From the NCBI RefSeq assembly GCF_016864575.1, contig NZ_CP044125.1, positions 2,134,501-2,198,500 of the forward strand: 64,000 bases of DNA. Reading direction: 5' to 3'. The notes beneath the pieces were generated by a model. The model was not told the origin of the DNA. It did no database searches and saw nothing but the letters and a program-made list of their open reading frames with translations. The stretch comes from Rhizobium sp. BG4. Lineage in GTDB: Bacteria; Pseudomonadota; Alphaproteobacteria; Rhizobiales; Rhizobiaceae. Each line of letters opens with the position of its first letter. Positions within the stretch are counted from its first letter, which is position 1. The position numbers and the translations under genes were made by a program. This document shows positions 1 to 9,525 of the stretch, piece after piece.

Positions 1-1421
1 GGGGTTGCCGCGAGCGTTGCGCGGTAGCCTTCGGTCGGGTTGAACTTGTTGTCGCGGGCGTCGCGCTCATAGGTCAGCGGCAGAGCGAAGGTCAGGTATT
101 CGCTCTGGCCGAAGGCGTCGTCGTCCTTTTCGTAGCTGATCTCGCCCGCCGCCGAGACGGTGTCCTGATCGCTGAGCTCATAGGCATAGCCGAGCGAACC
201 GGTGAGCAGCGAGGCATTGTAGGCATCCGGGTTTTCGGTCTTGGCGAGGATCGATGCCTTCAGCGTTCCGGCGGGCAGGAAGGCGCCGGGCTTGGTGAAG
301 GAGATGCCGGCCGAGTAATCGAGATTGCTGATGTCGTTTTCGCCGAGACGGCCGACCGCGCCTTCGATGCGCAGCGATTCCGCCTCGCCGAAGAGGTTGC
401 GGTGGCCCCAGTACCCCTGAACGCCGAAGCCGTCGATCGTCGAATAATTGGCGCCGAAGCCGAAGTAGCGCTGCTTGCCTTCGGAGACCTCGATGGTCAT
501 CGGCAAAGTGCCATCGGCAGCAAGCTCGTTGGCTTCGTGAATGGTGACGCTGGAGAAGACGCCGAGCGCCCGCAGCCGGTCACCGGCCTTCTTCAGGGCT
601 TCGGGCGAATAGGCATCGCCGCGGTTGAGCCGGGAATAGCGCTGGATGAAGTCCGGTTTCACACCCTTTTCGCCGGTGACGCCGACGGAGCCAACAGGTG
701 CGACCGGGCCGCCTTCCGTGGTGATGATGATGTCGACGGTGTTGCTGCTGTGGTCGGCGACGACCTCACGCTTGGTGAGCTTGGCAAGCGGGCGGCCTTC
801 GCTCTTCAGTTGCTCGACGATCTTGTCGCCGGCCTTGATGATGACGAGGGATCCGGCTTCCTGGCCGGGCGCGAGGTCATAGTCGGCCGGATTGCGCATC
901 GCCGCGTCGCCGCCGAACTGGACATCGCGGACATGGAAGACGGGGCCTGGATCGACGGAGACGTTGACCGGGACCGGCTTCGAGCGGTCGAAGACCGGAT
1001 TGGGCGGCAGGTCATCGATATTCTTGCCGCCGATGGTGATGGTGACCACACCGCCGTAGCGGGCCTTTTCGTAAAGCGTGGCGATCAGCCGGTCGCGATC
1101 GTCGCGCGCCTTGACGACGACGCCGAGATCGCCGGAGACGGGCTTATCCTTGTCGCCGACCAGACGAGAGCTGTTCTGTAGCGCTTCCGTGAGATCGGGA
1201 TCGGCGGTGCCCGCGGTCAGATCGACGTCATAGCGCACCGGATCAGGAACCTGCTCCGCGTCGCTATCGTCCTTGCCGAATATCGTTATGCCAAACAGCT
1301 TGAAGGCGTATGCCTCATTGACCAGAATCGGCGAAAGCGCGGCGGTTGCCGCGATCACCATCATGGTGCCTGTCCGCCGATACGCGAAACCCGCTTTCGG
1401 TGTCTTCCCTCTGATCTGCAT
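1..1421 (-). CDS. tamA: TamA-like outer-membrane assembly factor (Omp85 family), 3' end cut by window edge
   Basis: The reverse strand is open from an ATG at 1421 to the window edge, giving about 473 N-terminal residues. A hydrophobic segment at residues 20-39 looks like a signal peptide. POTRA-like repeats follow (GGVVTITIGGK, VAPVGSVGVTGEKGV), then the barrel start (RYFGFGANYSTIDGFGVQGYW, and later GSLGYAYELSDQDTVSAAGE). In the family this barrel inserts autotransporters and other outer-membrane proteins together with an inner-membrane TamB, whose gene would lie outside the window to the left. BamA is less likely because too few POTRA repeats precede the barrel. The C-terminal strands and beta-signal are not in the window. 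Confidence 0.8.
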   Translation of the reverse strand, partial: MQIRGKTPKAGFAYRRTGTMMVIAATAALSPILVNEAYAFKLFGITIFGKDDSDAEQVPDPVRYDVDLTAGTADPDLTEALQNSSRLVGDKDKPVSGDLGVVVKARDDRDRLIATLYEKARYGGVVTITIGGKNIDDLPPNPVFDRSKPVPVNVSVDPGPVFHVRDVQFGGDAAMRNPADYDLAPGQEAGSLVIIKAGDKIVEQLKSEGRPLAKLTKREVVADHSSNTVDIIITTEGGPVAPVGSVGVTGEKGVKPDFIQRYSRLNRGDAYSPEALKKAGDRLRALGVFSSVTIHEANELAADGTLPMTIEVSEGKQRYFGFGANYSTIDGFGVQGYWGHRNLFGEAESLRIEGAVGRLGENDISNLDYSAGISFTKPGAFLPAGTLKASILAKTENPDAYNASLLTGSLGYAYELSDQDTVSAAGEISYEKDDDAFGQSEYLTFALPLTYERDARDNKFNPTEGYRATLAAT

Positions 1422-1545
1422 CCGCCGCTTTTTGTTACATGAAAATGAAGCTTCGCGTTGCCCAGCCGCGGGCACCTTAGCGGCAAAAATGCGAAACGTG
1501 TACCAATTTAAGTTGTTGCTGGGCTAATTTAGTACAAAAAATGAA

Positions 1546-1569
1546 AAATCCCGGCGCTGGCCGGGATTT
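1546..1569 (-). terminator. Rho-independent terminator of the glycine-zipper lipoprotein gene
   Basis: A perfect 10-bp inverted repeat (AAATCCCGGC / GCCGGGATTT) with loop GCTG lies just downstream of the stop codon at 1591. Read on the reverse strand it is followed by a T-rich tract, as expected for an intrinsic terminator. Confidence 0.8.
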
Positions 1570-1590
1570 CTGCATCGTCGAATTTAAGTC

Positions 1591-1857
1591 TTAGTAGCCG
1601 CCGCGTGGGCAGTCGTCGATATAGCGGTTGCCGTTCCGGTCGCGGTAGTAGCACTGGCCAGGCTGCTCGGCGACACGGCCGATCAGGGCGCCGGCGACAC
1701 CGCCGATTGCTGCGCCAACAGCGGCGCCACGAACATTACCGGTTGCAACGCCGCCGATCACGGCGCCGGATGCGGCGCCAATGCCGGCACCCTGCTGGGT
1801 TGGAGTACAGCTCGCGATCGAGAGGCCGACGAGTACGAATGCAATAATCTTCTTCAT
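1591..1857 (-). CDS. Small glycine-zipper outer-membrane lipoprotein
   Basis: An 88-residue protein with a signal peptide and lipobox (LSIASC) followed by an Ala/Gly-rich two-helix glycine zipper (GAGIGAASGAVIGGVATG, then AAVGAAIGGVAGALIG) and a short polar tail with two Cys (QCYYRDRNGNRYIDDCP). Such lipoproteins (17 kDa antigen / SlyB-like 2TM fold) sit at the outer membrane and are usually called envelope-stability proteins; the exact role is unknown. An upstream in-frame ATG at 1863 directly abuts AGGAG, so the second ATG at 1857, six bases from AGGAG, is preferred. It has its own terminator and is probably monocistronic. Confidence 0.75.
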   Translation of the reverse strand: MKKIIAFVLVGLSIASCTPTQQGAGIGAASGAVIGGVATGNVRGAAVGAAIGGVAGALIGRVAEQPGQCYYRDRNGNRYIDDCPRGGY

Positions 1858-2137
1858 TTTCATCTCCTGGGTTGGCTGCCCCCGGGCAGCAGCTGTCCCT
1901 CACGTGTTTTTCTTTTTGTCACGCTGCCTGCAAACTATGGCGTAAAGAAATCGTGTCCAGCAAGTGCCACGAAAAAATCCGGTCACGCTTCATTTCAGAA
2001 CGTTGCAAGAGGGCTCGTGGCTTTTCCTCCCGCATAGTGAAGCAAAATTGATACAACTCCCTAAAGTAGCGGTTGATAGTGCAGGGAAAAAGTCAAATGA
2101 TGCCGCTTGTGCCTGGAGGAGGCACGAGGAGGACATC

Positions 2138-2629
2138 ATGGCGAAAGTCAAACTGACGGTGAATGGCCGCGCGGTGAGCGGCGACTGTGAAGAAAGAACG
2201 CTTCTCGTCCATTTCATTCGCGAAAAGCTCGGCCTGACCGGCACCCATGTCGGGTGCGACACGACCCAATGCGGTGCCTGCGTCGTTCACATGGACGGCA
2301 AGTCGGTGAAGAGCTGCACGATCCTTGCCGTCCAGGCATCCGGCTCATCGGTGACGACGATCGAGGGGATTGCCGCAAACGGCGAACTGCACCCGGTCCA
2401 GGCTGCCTTCAAGGAGCATCACGGCCTGCAATGCGGCTTCTGCACGCCCGGCATGGTGATGGCCTCGGTTGATATGATCAACCGGCATGGCGGCCAGCTG
2501 GACGAAGACACCGTCCGCCACGAGCTCGAAGGCAATATCTGTCGTTGCACCGGCTATCACAACATCGTCAAGGCCGTGCTCTCTGCCAATGCTGAAATGC
2601 ATGGCGGCGCCAAGCAGGCTGCCGAATAG
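2138..2629 (+). CDS. coxS: Molybdenum hydroxylase small subunit (CoxS-like, 2x[2Fe-2S])
   Basis: A 163-residue iron-sulfur subunit of an aerobic-type CO dehydrogenase / xanthine-oxidase-family enzyme. The N-terminal plant-type ferredoxin cluster motif is [13 protein letters not shown]. The C-terminal four-helix cluster motif is CGFCTPG followed by CRCTGY. These relay electrons from the Mo site in the L subunit to FAD in the M subunit. The frame is open further upstream, but ATG 2138 has a strong GAGGAGG seven bases away and matches the family N-terminus. It is the first gene of coxS-coxL-coxM; the gap to coxL is 83 nt. Confidence 0.9.
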   Translation: MAKVKLTVNGRAVSGDCEERTLLVHFIREKLGLTGTHVGCDTTQCGACVVHMDGKSVKSCTILAVQASGSSVTTIEGIAANGELHPVQAAFKEHHGLQCGFCTPGMVMASVDMINRHGGQLDEDTVRHELEGNICRCTGYHNIVKAVLSANAEMHGGAKQAAE

Positions 2630-2712
2630 CATCTCCCTGAATTCGTCTGGCAGCTGCCGAACACGATACCCTTTGGCGGAATGCCAGGCCCGAAACCCCA
2701 TTGGAGGACATC

Positions 2713-5058
2713 ATGGGTGTTGAAGGAATTGGTGCACGCGTCGCACGCAAGGAAGACAAGCGGTTCCTGACCGGCAAGGGCCGTTATACCGACGATATGG
2801 TCGTCCCGGGCATGAAATACGGCTATTTCATTCGCAGCCCGCATGCGCATGCAAAGATCAAGAATATCGACGTTTCTGCCGCCAAGGCGATGCCTGGCGT
2901 GATCGACGTGCTCGACGGCAAGCAGCTGCTCGCCGACGGCATCGGCAATCTGATCTGCGGCTGGATGATCCATTCGCGCGACGGTTCGCCGATGAAGATG
3001 GGTGCCTGGCGGCCGCTGGCCGTCGATACCGTTCGCTATGTCGGCGATGCCGTGGCCATCGTCGTTGCGGATTCGCTCGGCGAAGCACGGGATGCCGCCG
3101 AGGCCGTTAGCATCGATTATGAAGAGCTTCCCGTCGTCACGGAGGCCGTCGAGGCTTTGAAGCCCGGGGCGCCGCAGATTCATCCGGAATCATCCGACAA
3201 TCTGATCTTCGACTGGGTGATCGGCGATGAAGGCGCGACCGACAAGGCGATTTCGGAGGCCGCCCATGTCACCGAAATCGAGCTGACCAACAACCGTCTG
3301 TCGCCGAATCCGATGGAGCCGCGCGCGGCGCTCGGGATCTACGATTCCGCCGAGGATCACTACACCTGCTACACGACCAGCCAGAACCCGCATGTGGCCC
3401 GTCTTGTGATGAGCGCCTTCTACAATGTCGCGCCGGAAAACAAGCTGAGGGTGATCGCGCCCGATGTCGGCGGCGGCTTCGGATCGAAGATCTATATCTA
3501 TCCGGAAGAGATCGTCTGTCTCTGGGCCTCGAAGAAAACCGGCGTTCCCGTGAAGTGGAATTCCGATCGCACCGAGGCGTTTCTGACGGATGCGCATGGG
3601 CGCGACCATGTCTCCAAGGTGAAGATGGCCTTCGACAAGGATCATCGCATCATCGGCCTGAAGGTCGATACGATCGCCAATCTCGGCGCCTATATGTCGC
3701 TCTTCTCCTCCGCGGTGCCGACCTATCTCTACGCGACGCTGCTTTCCGGCCAGTACGACATCCCGGCGATTCACGCCAATGTCCGTACCGTCTATACCAA
3801 CACCGCGCCTGTCGATGCCTACCGCGGTGCCGGGCGGCCGGAGGCGACCTATCTGCTTGAGCGGACGATGGAGACGGCGGCGCGCGAGCTCGGCATTTCT
3901 CCGGCGGAACTCCGGCGCAAGAATTTCATCCGCTCCTTCCCGCATCAGACACCCGTGATCATGATGTATGATGCCGGCGACTACGACGCGTCGCTGAATG
4001 CGGCGATGCAGGCTGCCGACTGGAGCGGTTTCGAAAGCCGCCGGGCGGAGGCTGCGAACCGCGGCATGAAGCGCGGTATCGGCATGAGCTGCTATATCGA
4101 AGCCTGCGGCATCGCGCCGTCTCAGGCGGTCGGCTCGCTCGGTGCTGGTGTCGGCCTGTGGGAATCGGCAGAGGTGCGGGTCAATGCGGTCGGCACGATC
4201 GAAGTTCTGACTGGCTCGCACAGCCATGGCCAGGGCCACGAGACGACCTTCGCGCAGCTGGTAGCGGACCGTCTCGGCGTTCCGATCGACAGCGTCTCGA
4301 TTGTCCATGGCGACACCGACAAGGTACAGATGGGCATGGGCACCTACGGCTCGCGCTCCGGCGCCGTCGGCATGTCCGCCGTCGTCAAGGCGCTCGACAA
4401 GGTGGAGGCCAAGGCCAAGAAGATCGCCGCGCATCTGATGGAAGCCGACGAGAGCGATATTGTCGTCGAGAACGGCGAGCTGAAGGTTGCCGGTACCGAC
4501 AAGGCGCTGCCGTGGTTCCAGGTGGCGCTCGCTTCCTATACTGCGCACAACCTGCCGGCGGGCATGGAGCCCGGTCTGAAGGAGACTGCGTTCTACGATC
4601 CGTCGAACTTCACCTTCCCGGCCGGGTGCTACATCTGCGAGGTCGAGGTCGACCCGGAAACAGGTCATACCAAGATCGTGCAGTTCGTCGCCGCCGACGA
4701 CTTCGGCAATATCATCAACCCGATGATCGTCGAGGGGCAGGTGCATGGCGGCATCGCCCAGGGTATCGGCCAGGCGCTGCTCGAAGGCGTCCATTACGAC
4801 GAGAACGGCCAGCTGCTGACGGCGAGCTACATGGATTATGCCATGCCGCGCGCCGACGATCTGCCGTCGTTCAAGATCTCGCACCAGAACACGCCTTGCC
4901 CCAGCAATCCGCTGGGCATCAAGGGCTGCGGTGAGGCGGGTGCGATCGGCTCTCCGCCGGCGCTGATGAACGCCATCACCGACGCCATCGGCAACAACAT
5001 GCTGACCATGCCCGCCACACCGCAGAAGGTGTGGATGGCGGCACGCGCAACGAACTGA
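2713..5058 (+). CDS. coxL: Molybdenum hydroxylase large subunit (CoxL-like, form II)
   Basis: A 781-residue Mo/MCD-binding catalytic subunit: an N-terminal hammerhead domain (GKGRYTDDMVVPGMKYGYFIR), then Mo-cofactor regions with VGGGFGSK, and GEAGAIGSPPALMNA near the C-terminus. The active-site loop reads AYRGAGR near residue 365, the form II signature; true CO dehydrogenases (form I) carry AYXCSFR with the Cu-binding Cys. The substrate is therefore unknown and need not be CO. ATG 2713 is preferred to an in-frame TTG at 2701 because GGAGG lies at 2703-2707. coxM follows after 12 nt. Confidence 0.88.
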   Translation: MGVEGIGARVARKEDKRFLTGKGRYTDDMVVPGMKYGYFIRSPHAHAKIKNIDVSAAKAMPGVIDVLDGKQLLADGIGNLICGWMIHSRDGSPMKMGAWRPLAVDTVRYVGDAVAIVVADSLGEARDAAEAVSIDYEELPVVTEAVEALKPGAPQIHPESSDNLIFDWVIGDEGATDKAISEAAHVTEIELTNNRLSPNPMEPRAALGIYDSAEDHYTCYTTSQNPHVARLVMSAFYNVAPENKLRVIAPDVGGGFGSKIYIYPEEIVCLWASKKTGVPVKWNSDRTEAFLTDAHGRDHVSKVKMAFDKDHRIIGLKVDTIANLGAYMSLFSSAVPTYLYATLLSGQYDIPAIHANVRTVYTNTAPVDAYRGAGRPEATYLLERTMETAARELGISPAELRRKNFIRSFPHQTPVIMMYDAGDYDASLNAAMQAADWSGFESRRAEAANRGMKRGIGMSCYIEACGIAPSQAVGSLGAGVGLWESAEVRVNAVGTIEVLTGSHSHGQGHETTFAQLVADRLGVPIDSVSIVHGDTDKVQMGMGTYGSRSGAVGMSAVVKALDKVEAKAKKIAAHLMEADESDIVVENGELKVAGTDKALPWFQVALASYTAHNLPAGMEPGLKETAFYDPSNFTFPAGCYICEVEVDPETGHTKIVQFVAADDFGNIINPMIVEGQVHGGIAQGIGQALLEGVHYDENGQLLTASYMDYAMPRADDLPSFKISHQNTPCPSNPLGIKGCGEAGAIGSPPALMNAITDAIGNNMLTMPATPQKVWMAARATN

Positions 5059-5070
5059 GGAGGACGGGCC

Positions 5071-5868
5071 ATGTATGAACTCAATTATCACCGCGCTTCT
5101 TCGGTCGATGAAGCCGTCAAGCTGATTTCGGGCAAGCCGGAAGGCAAGTTCGTCTCCGGCGGCATGACGCTGATCGCGACGATGAAGCAGCGTCTCGCCG
5201 CGCCGAGCGATCTCGTCGATCTGCGCCACATCGATGCGATGAAGGGCATCAAGGTCGATGGCCGCAAGGTGACGATCGGCGGGGCAACAACGCATGCCGA
5301 AGTGGCGGCCTCGTCCGCCATCCGCGGCGTGTGTCCGGCTCTCTGTGAGCTCGCCGGGCTGATCGGCGATCCGCATGTCCGGCACATGGGAACGATCGGC
5401 GGATCGATCGCCAACAACGACCCGGCCGCAGATTATCCGGCGGCGATGCTGGCGCTCGGCGCGACCATCATCACCAGCAAGCGGCAGCTTGCGGCAGACC
5501 AGTTCTTCACCGGTCTGTTCGAGACGGCGCTCGCGGATGGCGAGATCGTCACGGGTGTCAGCTTCGATGCACCGGACAAGGCCGGCTACGCCAAGTTCCG
5601 CAACCCGGCGTCGCGCTATGCGATGACCAGCGTTCTGGTGGCCAAATCCGGGGGGACGGTTCGGGTCGGCATCGCGGGGGCGGGCAGCAACGGCGCGTTT
5701 CGGCACGGCGGCCTCGAGGCGGCTCTTGCTGCCAACTGGTCGCCGGATGCGGCGATGGGCGTTCAGGTCGATGCCAGCGGCCTGCTCTCCGATCTGCATG
5801 CCAGCGCGGAATATCGCGCCAATTTGATAAAAGTCATGACGAAGCGCGCGGTTGCCGCTGTAGGCTAG
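5071..5868 (+). CDS. coxM: Molybdenum hydroxylase medium subunit (CoxM-like, FAD)
   Basis: A 265-residue FAD-binding subunit that passes electrons from the iron-sulfur subunit to an acceptor. The two FAD-contact motifs are VSGGMTLI near residue 30 and TIGGSIANNDPAADYPA near residue 110; the C-terminal CO-dehydrogenase flavoprotein domain follows. An AGGAGG precedes the ATG. It is the last gene of the operon, with a strong terminator 35 nt downstream. No coxD/E/F/G maturation genes are adjacent, which fits a form II enzyme rather than a full CO-oxidation cluster. Confidence 0.88.
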   Translation: MYELNYHRASSVDEAVKLISGKPEGKFVSGGMTLIATMKQRLAAPSDLVDLRHIDAMKGIKVDGRKVTIGGATTHAEVAASSAIRGVCPALCELAGLIGDPHVRHMGTIGGSIANNDPAADYPAAMLALGATIITSKRQLAADQFFTGLFETALADGEIVTGVSFDAPDKAGYAKFRNPASRYAMTSVLVAKSGGTVRVGIAGAGSNGAFRHGGLEAALAANWSPDAAMGVQVDASGLLSDLHASAEYRANLIKVMTKRAVAAVG

Positions 5869-5902
5869 AACTACAGGGCAATTGACGGCATTCCCGATAT
5901 GT

Positions 5903-5939
5903 CAACCCAGCCGCTTTATCGGCTGGGTTGAAGCTTTTT
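5903..5939 (+). terminator. Rho-independent terminator of the cox-like operon
   Basis: An 11-bp perfect stem (CAACCCAGCCG / CGGCTGGGTTG) with loop CTTTAT is followed by GAAGCTTTTTC on the forward strand, 35 nt after the coxM stop. Confidence 0.88.
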
Positions 5940-6057
5940 CGTCTGGAATGATTCAAAAATATGCGCCTTTTGCCGCAGTTGATGCTAAAGCAGGGGCCAT
6001 GGGTTGACGCGCGTCGGTGTGCCCAGCAAAACGGTCGCGTGATACTGGAGCATATGC

Positions 6058-7272
6058 ATGGATTTCGAAGCGTTTTTCAAAAGCGAGCTGGAAGGTCTTC
6101 ACGCCGAAGGCCGCTATCGCGTTTTTGCCGACCTTGAGCGCCACCGCGGAAGTTTCCCGCGTGCGACGCGCCACACGGCCGACGGCCCGAAAGACGTAAC
6201 AGTCTGGTGCTCCAACGACTATCTCGGCATGGGGCAGCATCCCAAGGTGATCGAGGCGATGAAAGCCGCCATCGAGCACTGTGGCGCGGGTGCGGGAGGC
6301 ACCCGGAATATCTCTGGCACCAACCACTACCACGTTCTGCTTGAGCGCGAGCTCGCCGATCTGCATGGCAAGGAAGCCGCGCTGACCTTCACGTCGGGCT
6401 ATGTCTCGAACTGGGCGGCGCTCGGCACGCTCGGCGGCAAGATCCCCGGCATGATCATCTTCTCTGACGCACTGAACCACGCCTCGATGATCGAAGGCAT
6501 TCGCTATGCGAAGTGCGAAAAGGTTATCTGGAAGCATAACGACATCCACGATCTCGAGGCCAAGCTGGCGGCCGCCGATCCGAAGGCGCCGAAGCTGATC
6601 GCTTTCGAAAGCGTCTACTCGATGGACGGCGATATCGCGCCGATCAAGGAGATCTGCGATCTCGCCGACAAGTATGGGGCGATGACCTATCTCGACGAAG
6701 TGCATGCCGTCGGTATGTACGGCCCGCGCGGCGGCGGCATTGCCGAGCGCGAAGGACTGATGGACCGGATCACGGTCATCGAAGGCACGCTTGCCAAGGC
6801 TTTCGGCGTCATGGGCGGCTATATCGCGGCGTCGACGGCGCTTTGCGATTTCATCCGCTCGTTTGCATCGGGCTTCATCTTCACGACCTCGCTGCCGCCG
6901 GCGCTCGCTGCTGGTGCCGTCGCTTCGATCCAGCACCTGAAATCGAGCCCGTTCGAGCGTGCCCGTCATCAGGATCGCGTGCGCAAGCTGCGCGTGCTGC
7001 TCGACCAGCAGGGCATTCCGCATATGCCGAACCCGAGCCATATCGTGCCGGTCATGGTCGGCGATGCGGCCAAGTGCAAGTGGATCTCGGATCTGCTGCT
7101 CGACAATTTTGGCGTCTACGTGCAGCCGATCAATTACCCAACCGTGCCGAAGAAGACCGAGCGCCTGCGCTTCACGCCGACGCCGCAGCATACGGATGCC
7201 GATATCGAACATCTGGTCGGTGCGCTGCATTCGCTCTGGTCGCGCTGCGCATTGGCGCGGCACGTTGCCTGA
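6058..7272 (+). CDS. hemA: 5-aminolevulinate synthase
   Basis: A 404-residue PLP enzyme of the alpha-oxoamine synthase family that condenses glycine with succinyl-CoA to 5-aminolevulinate, the alphaproteobacterial (Shemin) entry to heme and cobalamin. Visible landmarks are [13 protein letters not shown], the PLP aspartate region YLDEVHAVG, and the Schiff-base lysine in [14 protein letters not shown]. Length and start ([11 protein letters not shown]) match rhizobial HemA. GGAG precedes the ATG. It is transcribed alone, between the cox-operon terminator and a bidirectional terminator shared with dxr. Confidence 0.96.
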   Translation: MDFEAFFKSELEGLHAEGRYRVFADLERHRGSFPRATRHTADGPKDVTVWCSNDYLGMGQHPKVIEAMKAAIEHCGAGAGGTRNISGTNHYHVLLERELADLHGKEAALTFTSGYVSNWAALGTLGGKIPGMIIFSDALNHASMIEGIRYAKCEKVIWKHNDIHDLEAKLAAADPKAPKLIAFESVYSMDGDIAPIKEICDLADKYGAMTYLDEVHAVGMYGPRGGGIAEREGLMDRITVIEGTLAKAFGVMGGYIAASTALCDFIRSFASGFIFTTSLPPALAAGAVASIQHLKSSPFERARHQDRVRKLRVLLDQQGIPHMPNPSHIVPVMVGDAAKCKWISDLLLDNFGVYVQPINYPTVPKKTERLRFTPTPQHTDADIEHLVGALHSLWSRCALARHVA

Positions 7273-7299
7273 GCGGAAAAGAGAAACAGCTTGATAAAC

Positions 7300-7323
7300 A
7301 AATGGCCGCTTAAGCGGCCATTT
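7300..7323. terminator. Bidirectional terminator shared by hemA and dxr
   Basis: A perfect palindrome with 10-bp arms (AAATGGCCGC / GCGGCCATTT) and loop TTAA separates the two convergent genes. The reverse-strand dxr stop codon TAA is at 7310-7312, inside the loop, so the last dxr codons form one arm. Confidence 0.8.
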
Positions 7324-8503
7324 CCTTTTGAGCGATGATTTCGCCCGCTCGGCGTCTCGCCTCGCCATCGGCGGCAAATACGTCTTCCATCGTTGCTGCC
7401 GCCTTGTAGCCGGTCATGTCGTCCATGACGCGCTCGGCGATATCTGCCATTTCAAGGAAGCCGATCCGTCCATCGCAGAAGGCGTGGAAGGCGATCTCTT
7501 CGGCTGCATTCATGACGGCGCCCTGCAAGCCGCCGCGCTCGAGCGCGGTGCGGGCGAGGCGCAGAGCAGGGAAGCGCACTTCGTCGGGCGCTTCGAAATC
7601 GAGCCGTGCGAGCTTTGCAAAATCCAGCCGTTCGACGTCGAGCTTCGAGCGGTTCGGATAGGTCAGCGCATAGCCGATCGCCGTGCGCATGTCTGGGCAG
7701 CCGAGCTGCGCCAGCACCGAGCCGTCGACATAACCGACCATCGAATGGATCACCGACTGCGGATGGACGATGACTTCCACCTGATCCGGACGGAGGTTGA
7801 AGAGATGCTTCGCCTCGATCATCTCCAGCGCCTTGTTGAACATCGAGGCGCTGCCGATCGAGATCTTCAATCCCATCGACCAGTTCGGATGGGCACGGGC
7901 GATATCGGCGGTGACACCGGCCATCTGCTCACGCGTCCAGGTGCGGAACGGACCGCCGGAGGCCGTGAGAACGATGCGCTCGATCGCATGATGCTGGCCG
8001 TCTTCGAGCGACTGGAAGATGGCGCTGTGTTCGCTGTCGACAGGGATAAGCTGCCCGCCGCCTTCGGCCACGGCCTTGACGAAGAGCTCGCCGGCGGACA
8101 CCAGGCATTCCTTGTTGGCGAGCGCGATGTCGGCGCCGCGTCTTGCGGCTGCCAACGTCGGTTCCAAACCGGCCGTCCCGACGATCGCCGCCATGACGAC
8201 ATCCGCGTCGCGGGCGCCGGCCTCGATCAGGGCTTCGCGGCCTGCGGCGACCTCGATGCCGGTGCCGGATAGTGCATCCTTCAGGGCGCCGTAGCTTGCC
8301 TCATCGGCGGTGACGGCGAGCTCGGCGCCGCAGGCTTTTGCCTGCTCCGCCAGCAGCGCGACATTGGCGTTGCCTGATATGGCGACGACCTCAAAGGCTT
8401 CGCGGCCACCAAGCTGGGTGACCACATCGAGCGTGTTGACGCCGATCGAGCCGGTTGAGCCGAAAATGCTGAGGCGCCGCGGCGCGTTAGGGCCGGTCTT
8501 CAT
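7310..8503 (-). CDS. dxr: 1-deoxy-D-xylulose-5-phosphate reductoisomerase
   Basis: A 397-residue NADPH enzyme of the MEP isoprenoid pathway that converts DXP to 2-C-methyl-D-erythritol 4-phosphate. The NADPH-binding GSTGSIGVNTLDVV is at residues 15-28. ALANKECLVSAG, PVDSEHSAIFQ (metal ligands) and the LTASGGPFR loop are all present. Full family length. The last codons lie within the terminator palindrome. It stands apart from the bamA/rseP/cdsA genes that accompany dxr in many Proteobacteria. Confidence 0.96.
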   Translation of the reverse strand: MKTGPNAPRRLSIFGSTGSIGVNTLDVVTQLGGREAFEVVAISGNANVALLAEQAKACGAELAVTADEASYGALKDALSGTGIEVAAGREALIEAGARDADVVMAAIVGTAGLEPTLAAARRGADIALANKECLVSAGELFVKAVAEGGGQLIPVDSEHSAIFQSLEDGQHHAIERIVLTASGGPFRTWTREQMAGVTADIARAHPNWSMGLKISIGSASMFNKALEMIEAKHLFNLRPDQVEVIVHPQSVIHSMVGYVDGSVLAQLGCPDMRTAIGYALTYPNRSKLDVERLDFAKLARLDFEAPDEVRFPALRLARTALERGGLQGAVMNAAEEIAFHAFCDGRIGFLEMADIAERVMDDMTGYKAAATMEDVFAADGEARRRAGEIIAQKEMAA

Positions 8504-8780
8504 GCGCGTGTCTTATCCAGAGCCGTCATTTGTCTTCGGCTCTAGCGCGCTTTCCGGGGTGCGGCAAGTGTGCAACGCAGCAGTTTTCTCTTCCAGCGGG
8601 GTTTACAGAGCGGCATCGGGATGGGATTCCTATAACATCCGTGGAGGATGACGGGATGCGCGGCTGCTTGCGGCCATCGGTGTATCCCAGCGCTCCGGCG
8701 CATCGGGTAGAGGGCATCGCGATGCCTCTGCCATTTCAAAAATCGGGAGGATCGACAGAGGTGCCGCAAGGCGCATCTGC

Positions 8781-9467
8781 ATGATTGTTGTGCGCTTCAG
8801 GCGCCAAGGGACCGGCTTGCTGACGATGCTGAAAATGACCTTTCTCTTCGCCGTAGGGGCTTTCGCCGCGCTTCCCGCGCGGGCGGATAATCTGCTGATC
8901 TGGAATCCGGTGCAGGTGTCCGATCAGTCCTACAAGGCGACGATGGGTTTCCGTCTGCCGTTCGAATGGGAAACGAGCGCTGGCGCCGATCTCGGGCTCG
9001 CCGCAACCGATGGCGATGCGATCCTGCCTGGATCGGGGCAGGCGACCCTCTGGGGCAAGATCACCCGCGTCAGGGTGACCCCGGCCGGCAATGCGCAACA
9101 ATCGGCGGGCGTGCGGGTCGATACGCTGCGGGGCAGCGGATCGCTGATGCTCAGCCGAGCGAAGAGCTTCATCCTGTCCGACTCTCTCGACCTGCAGACC
9201 AGCCGCTTCGTCAATGTCGGCTACGATCCGCTTGCGGCGCGCCAGACCTCGGTGACGGCGACGCAGGCGGTCAAGCTCATCTATCCCTGGACGGGAACAT
9301 CGCTGACGGCGAATGGCAGCGTCACCGATTTCGGGCAGGATTTTTCGAGCACCGTCGGCGTCAGCCAGAACATTCTGCCGAACCTCAATCTCAATGCTGC
9401 CGTCAACGATCCGCTCTCCGCCGGGCGGGCGGCCAGCGTCAACGTCAACTACCGCGTCACCTGGTGA
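8781..9467 (+). CDS. Exported beta-barrel-like protein of unknown function
   Basis: Not recognised as a named family. The 228-residue product has an N-terminal hydrophobic export signal ending near PARADN. The body is almost entirely alternating-pattern beta strand. It ends in VNVNYRVTW, an aromatic-terminated last strand like the beta-signal that the BAM complex recognises. A small outer-membrane barrel or a beta-rich periplasmic protein is the best inference. An internal ATG at 8826 (MLKMTFLF) would put the signal peptide right at the N-terminus and may be the true start. A BON-domain gene follows after 58 nt. Confidence 0.6.
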   Translation: MIVVRFRRQGTGLLTMLKMTFLFAVGAFAALPARADNLLIWNPVQVSDQSYKATMGFRLPFEWETSAGADLGLAATDGDAILPGSGQATLWGKITRVRVTPAGNAQQSAGVRVDTLRGSGSLMLSRAKSFILSDSLDLQTSRFVNVGYDPLAARQTSVTATQAVKLIYPWTGTSLTANGSVTDFGQDFSSTVGVSQNILPNLNLNAAVNDPLSAGRAASVNVNYRVTW

Positions 9468-9525
9468 TCTGAAACCAAGCCCGGCCTCCGGCGTTTCCCT
9501 GAGATCACCATAAGGAGGACGAGTG

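Noticed and set aside
3190-5799. Reverse-strand open frame of 869 codons
   Set aside because: It is antisense to coxL and coxM, His/Arg/Asp-rich as expected from the complementary frame of high-GC genes, and resembles no family.
8620-8660. Promoter-like TATAAC with upstream TTTACA
   Set aside because: The spacing of about 23 nt is too long for a sigma70 promoter, and no other -35 is convincing.
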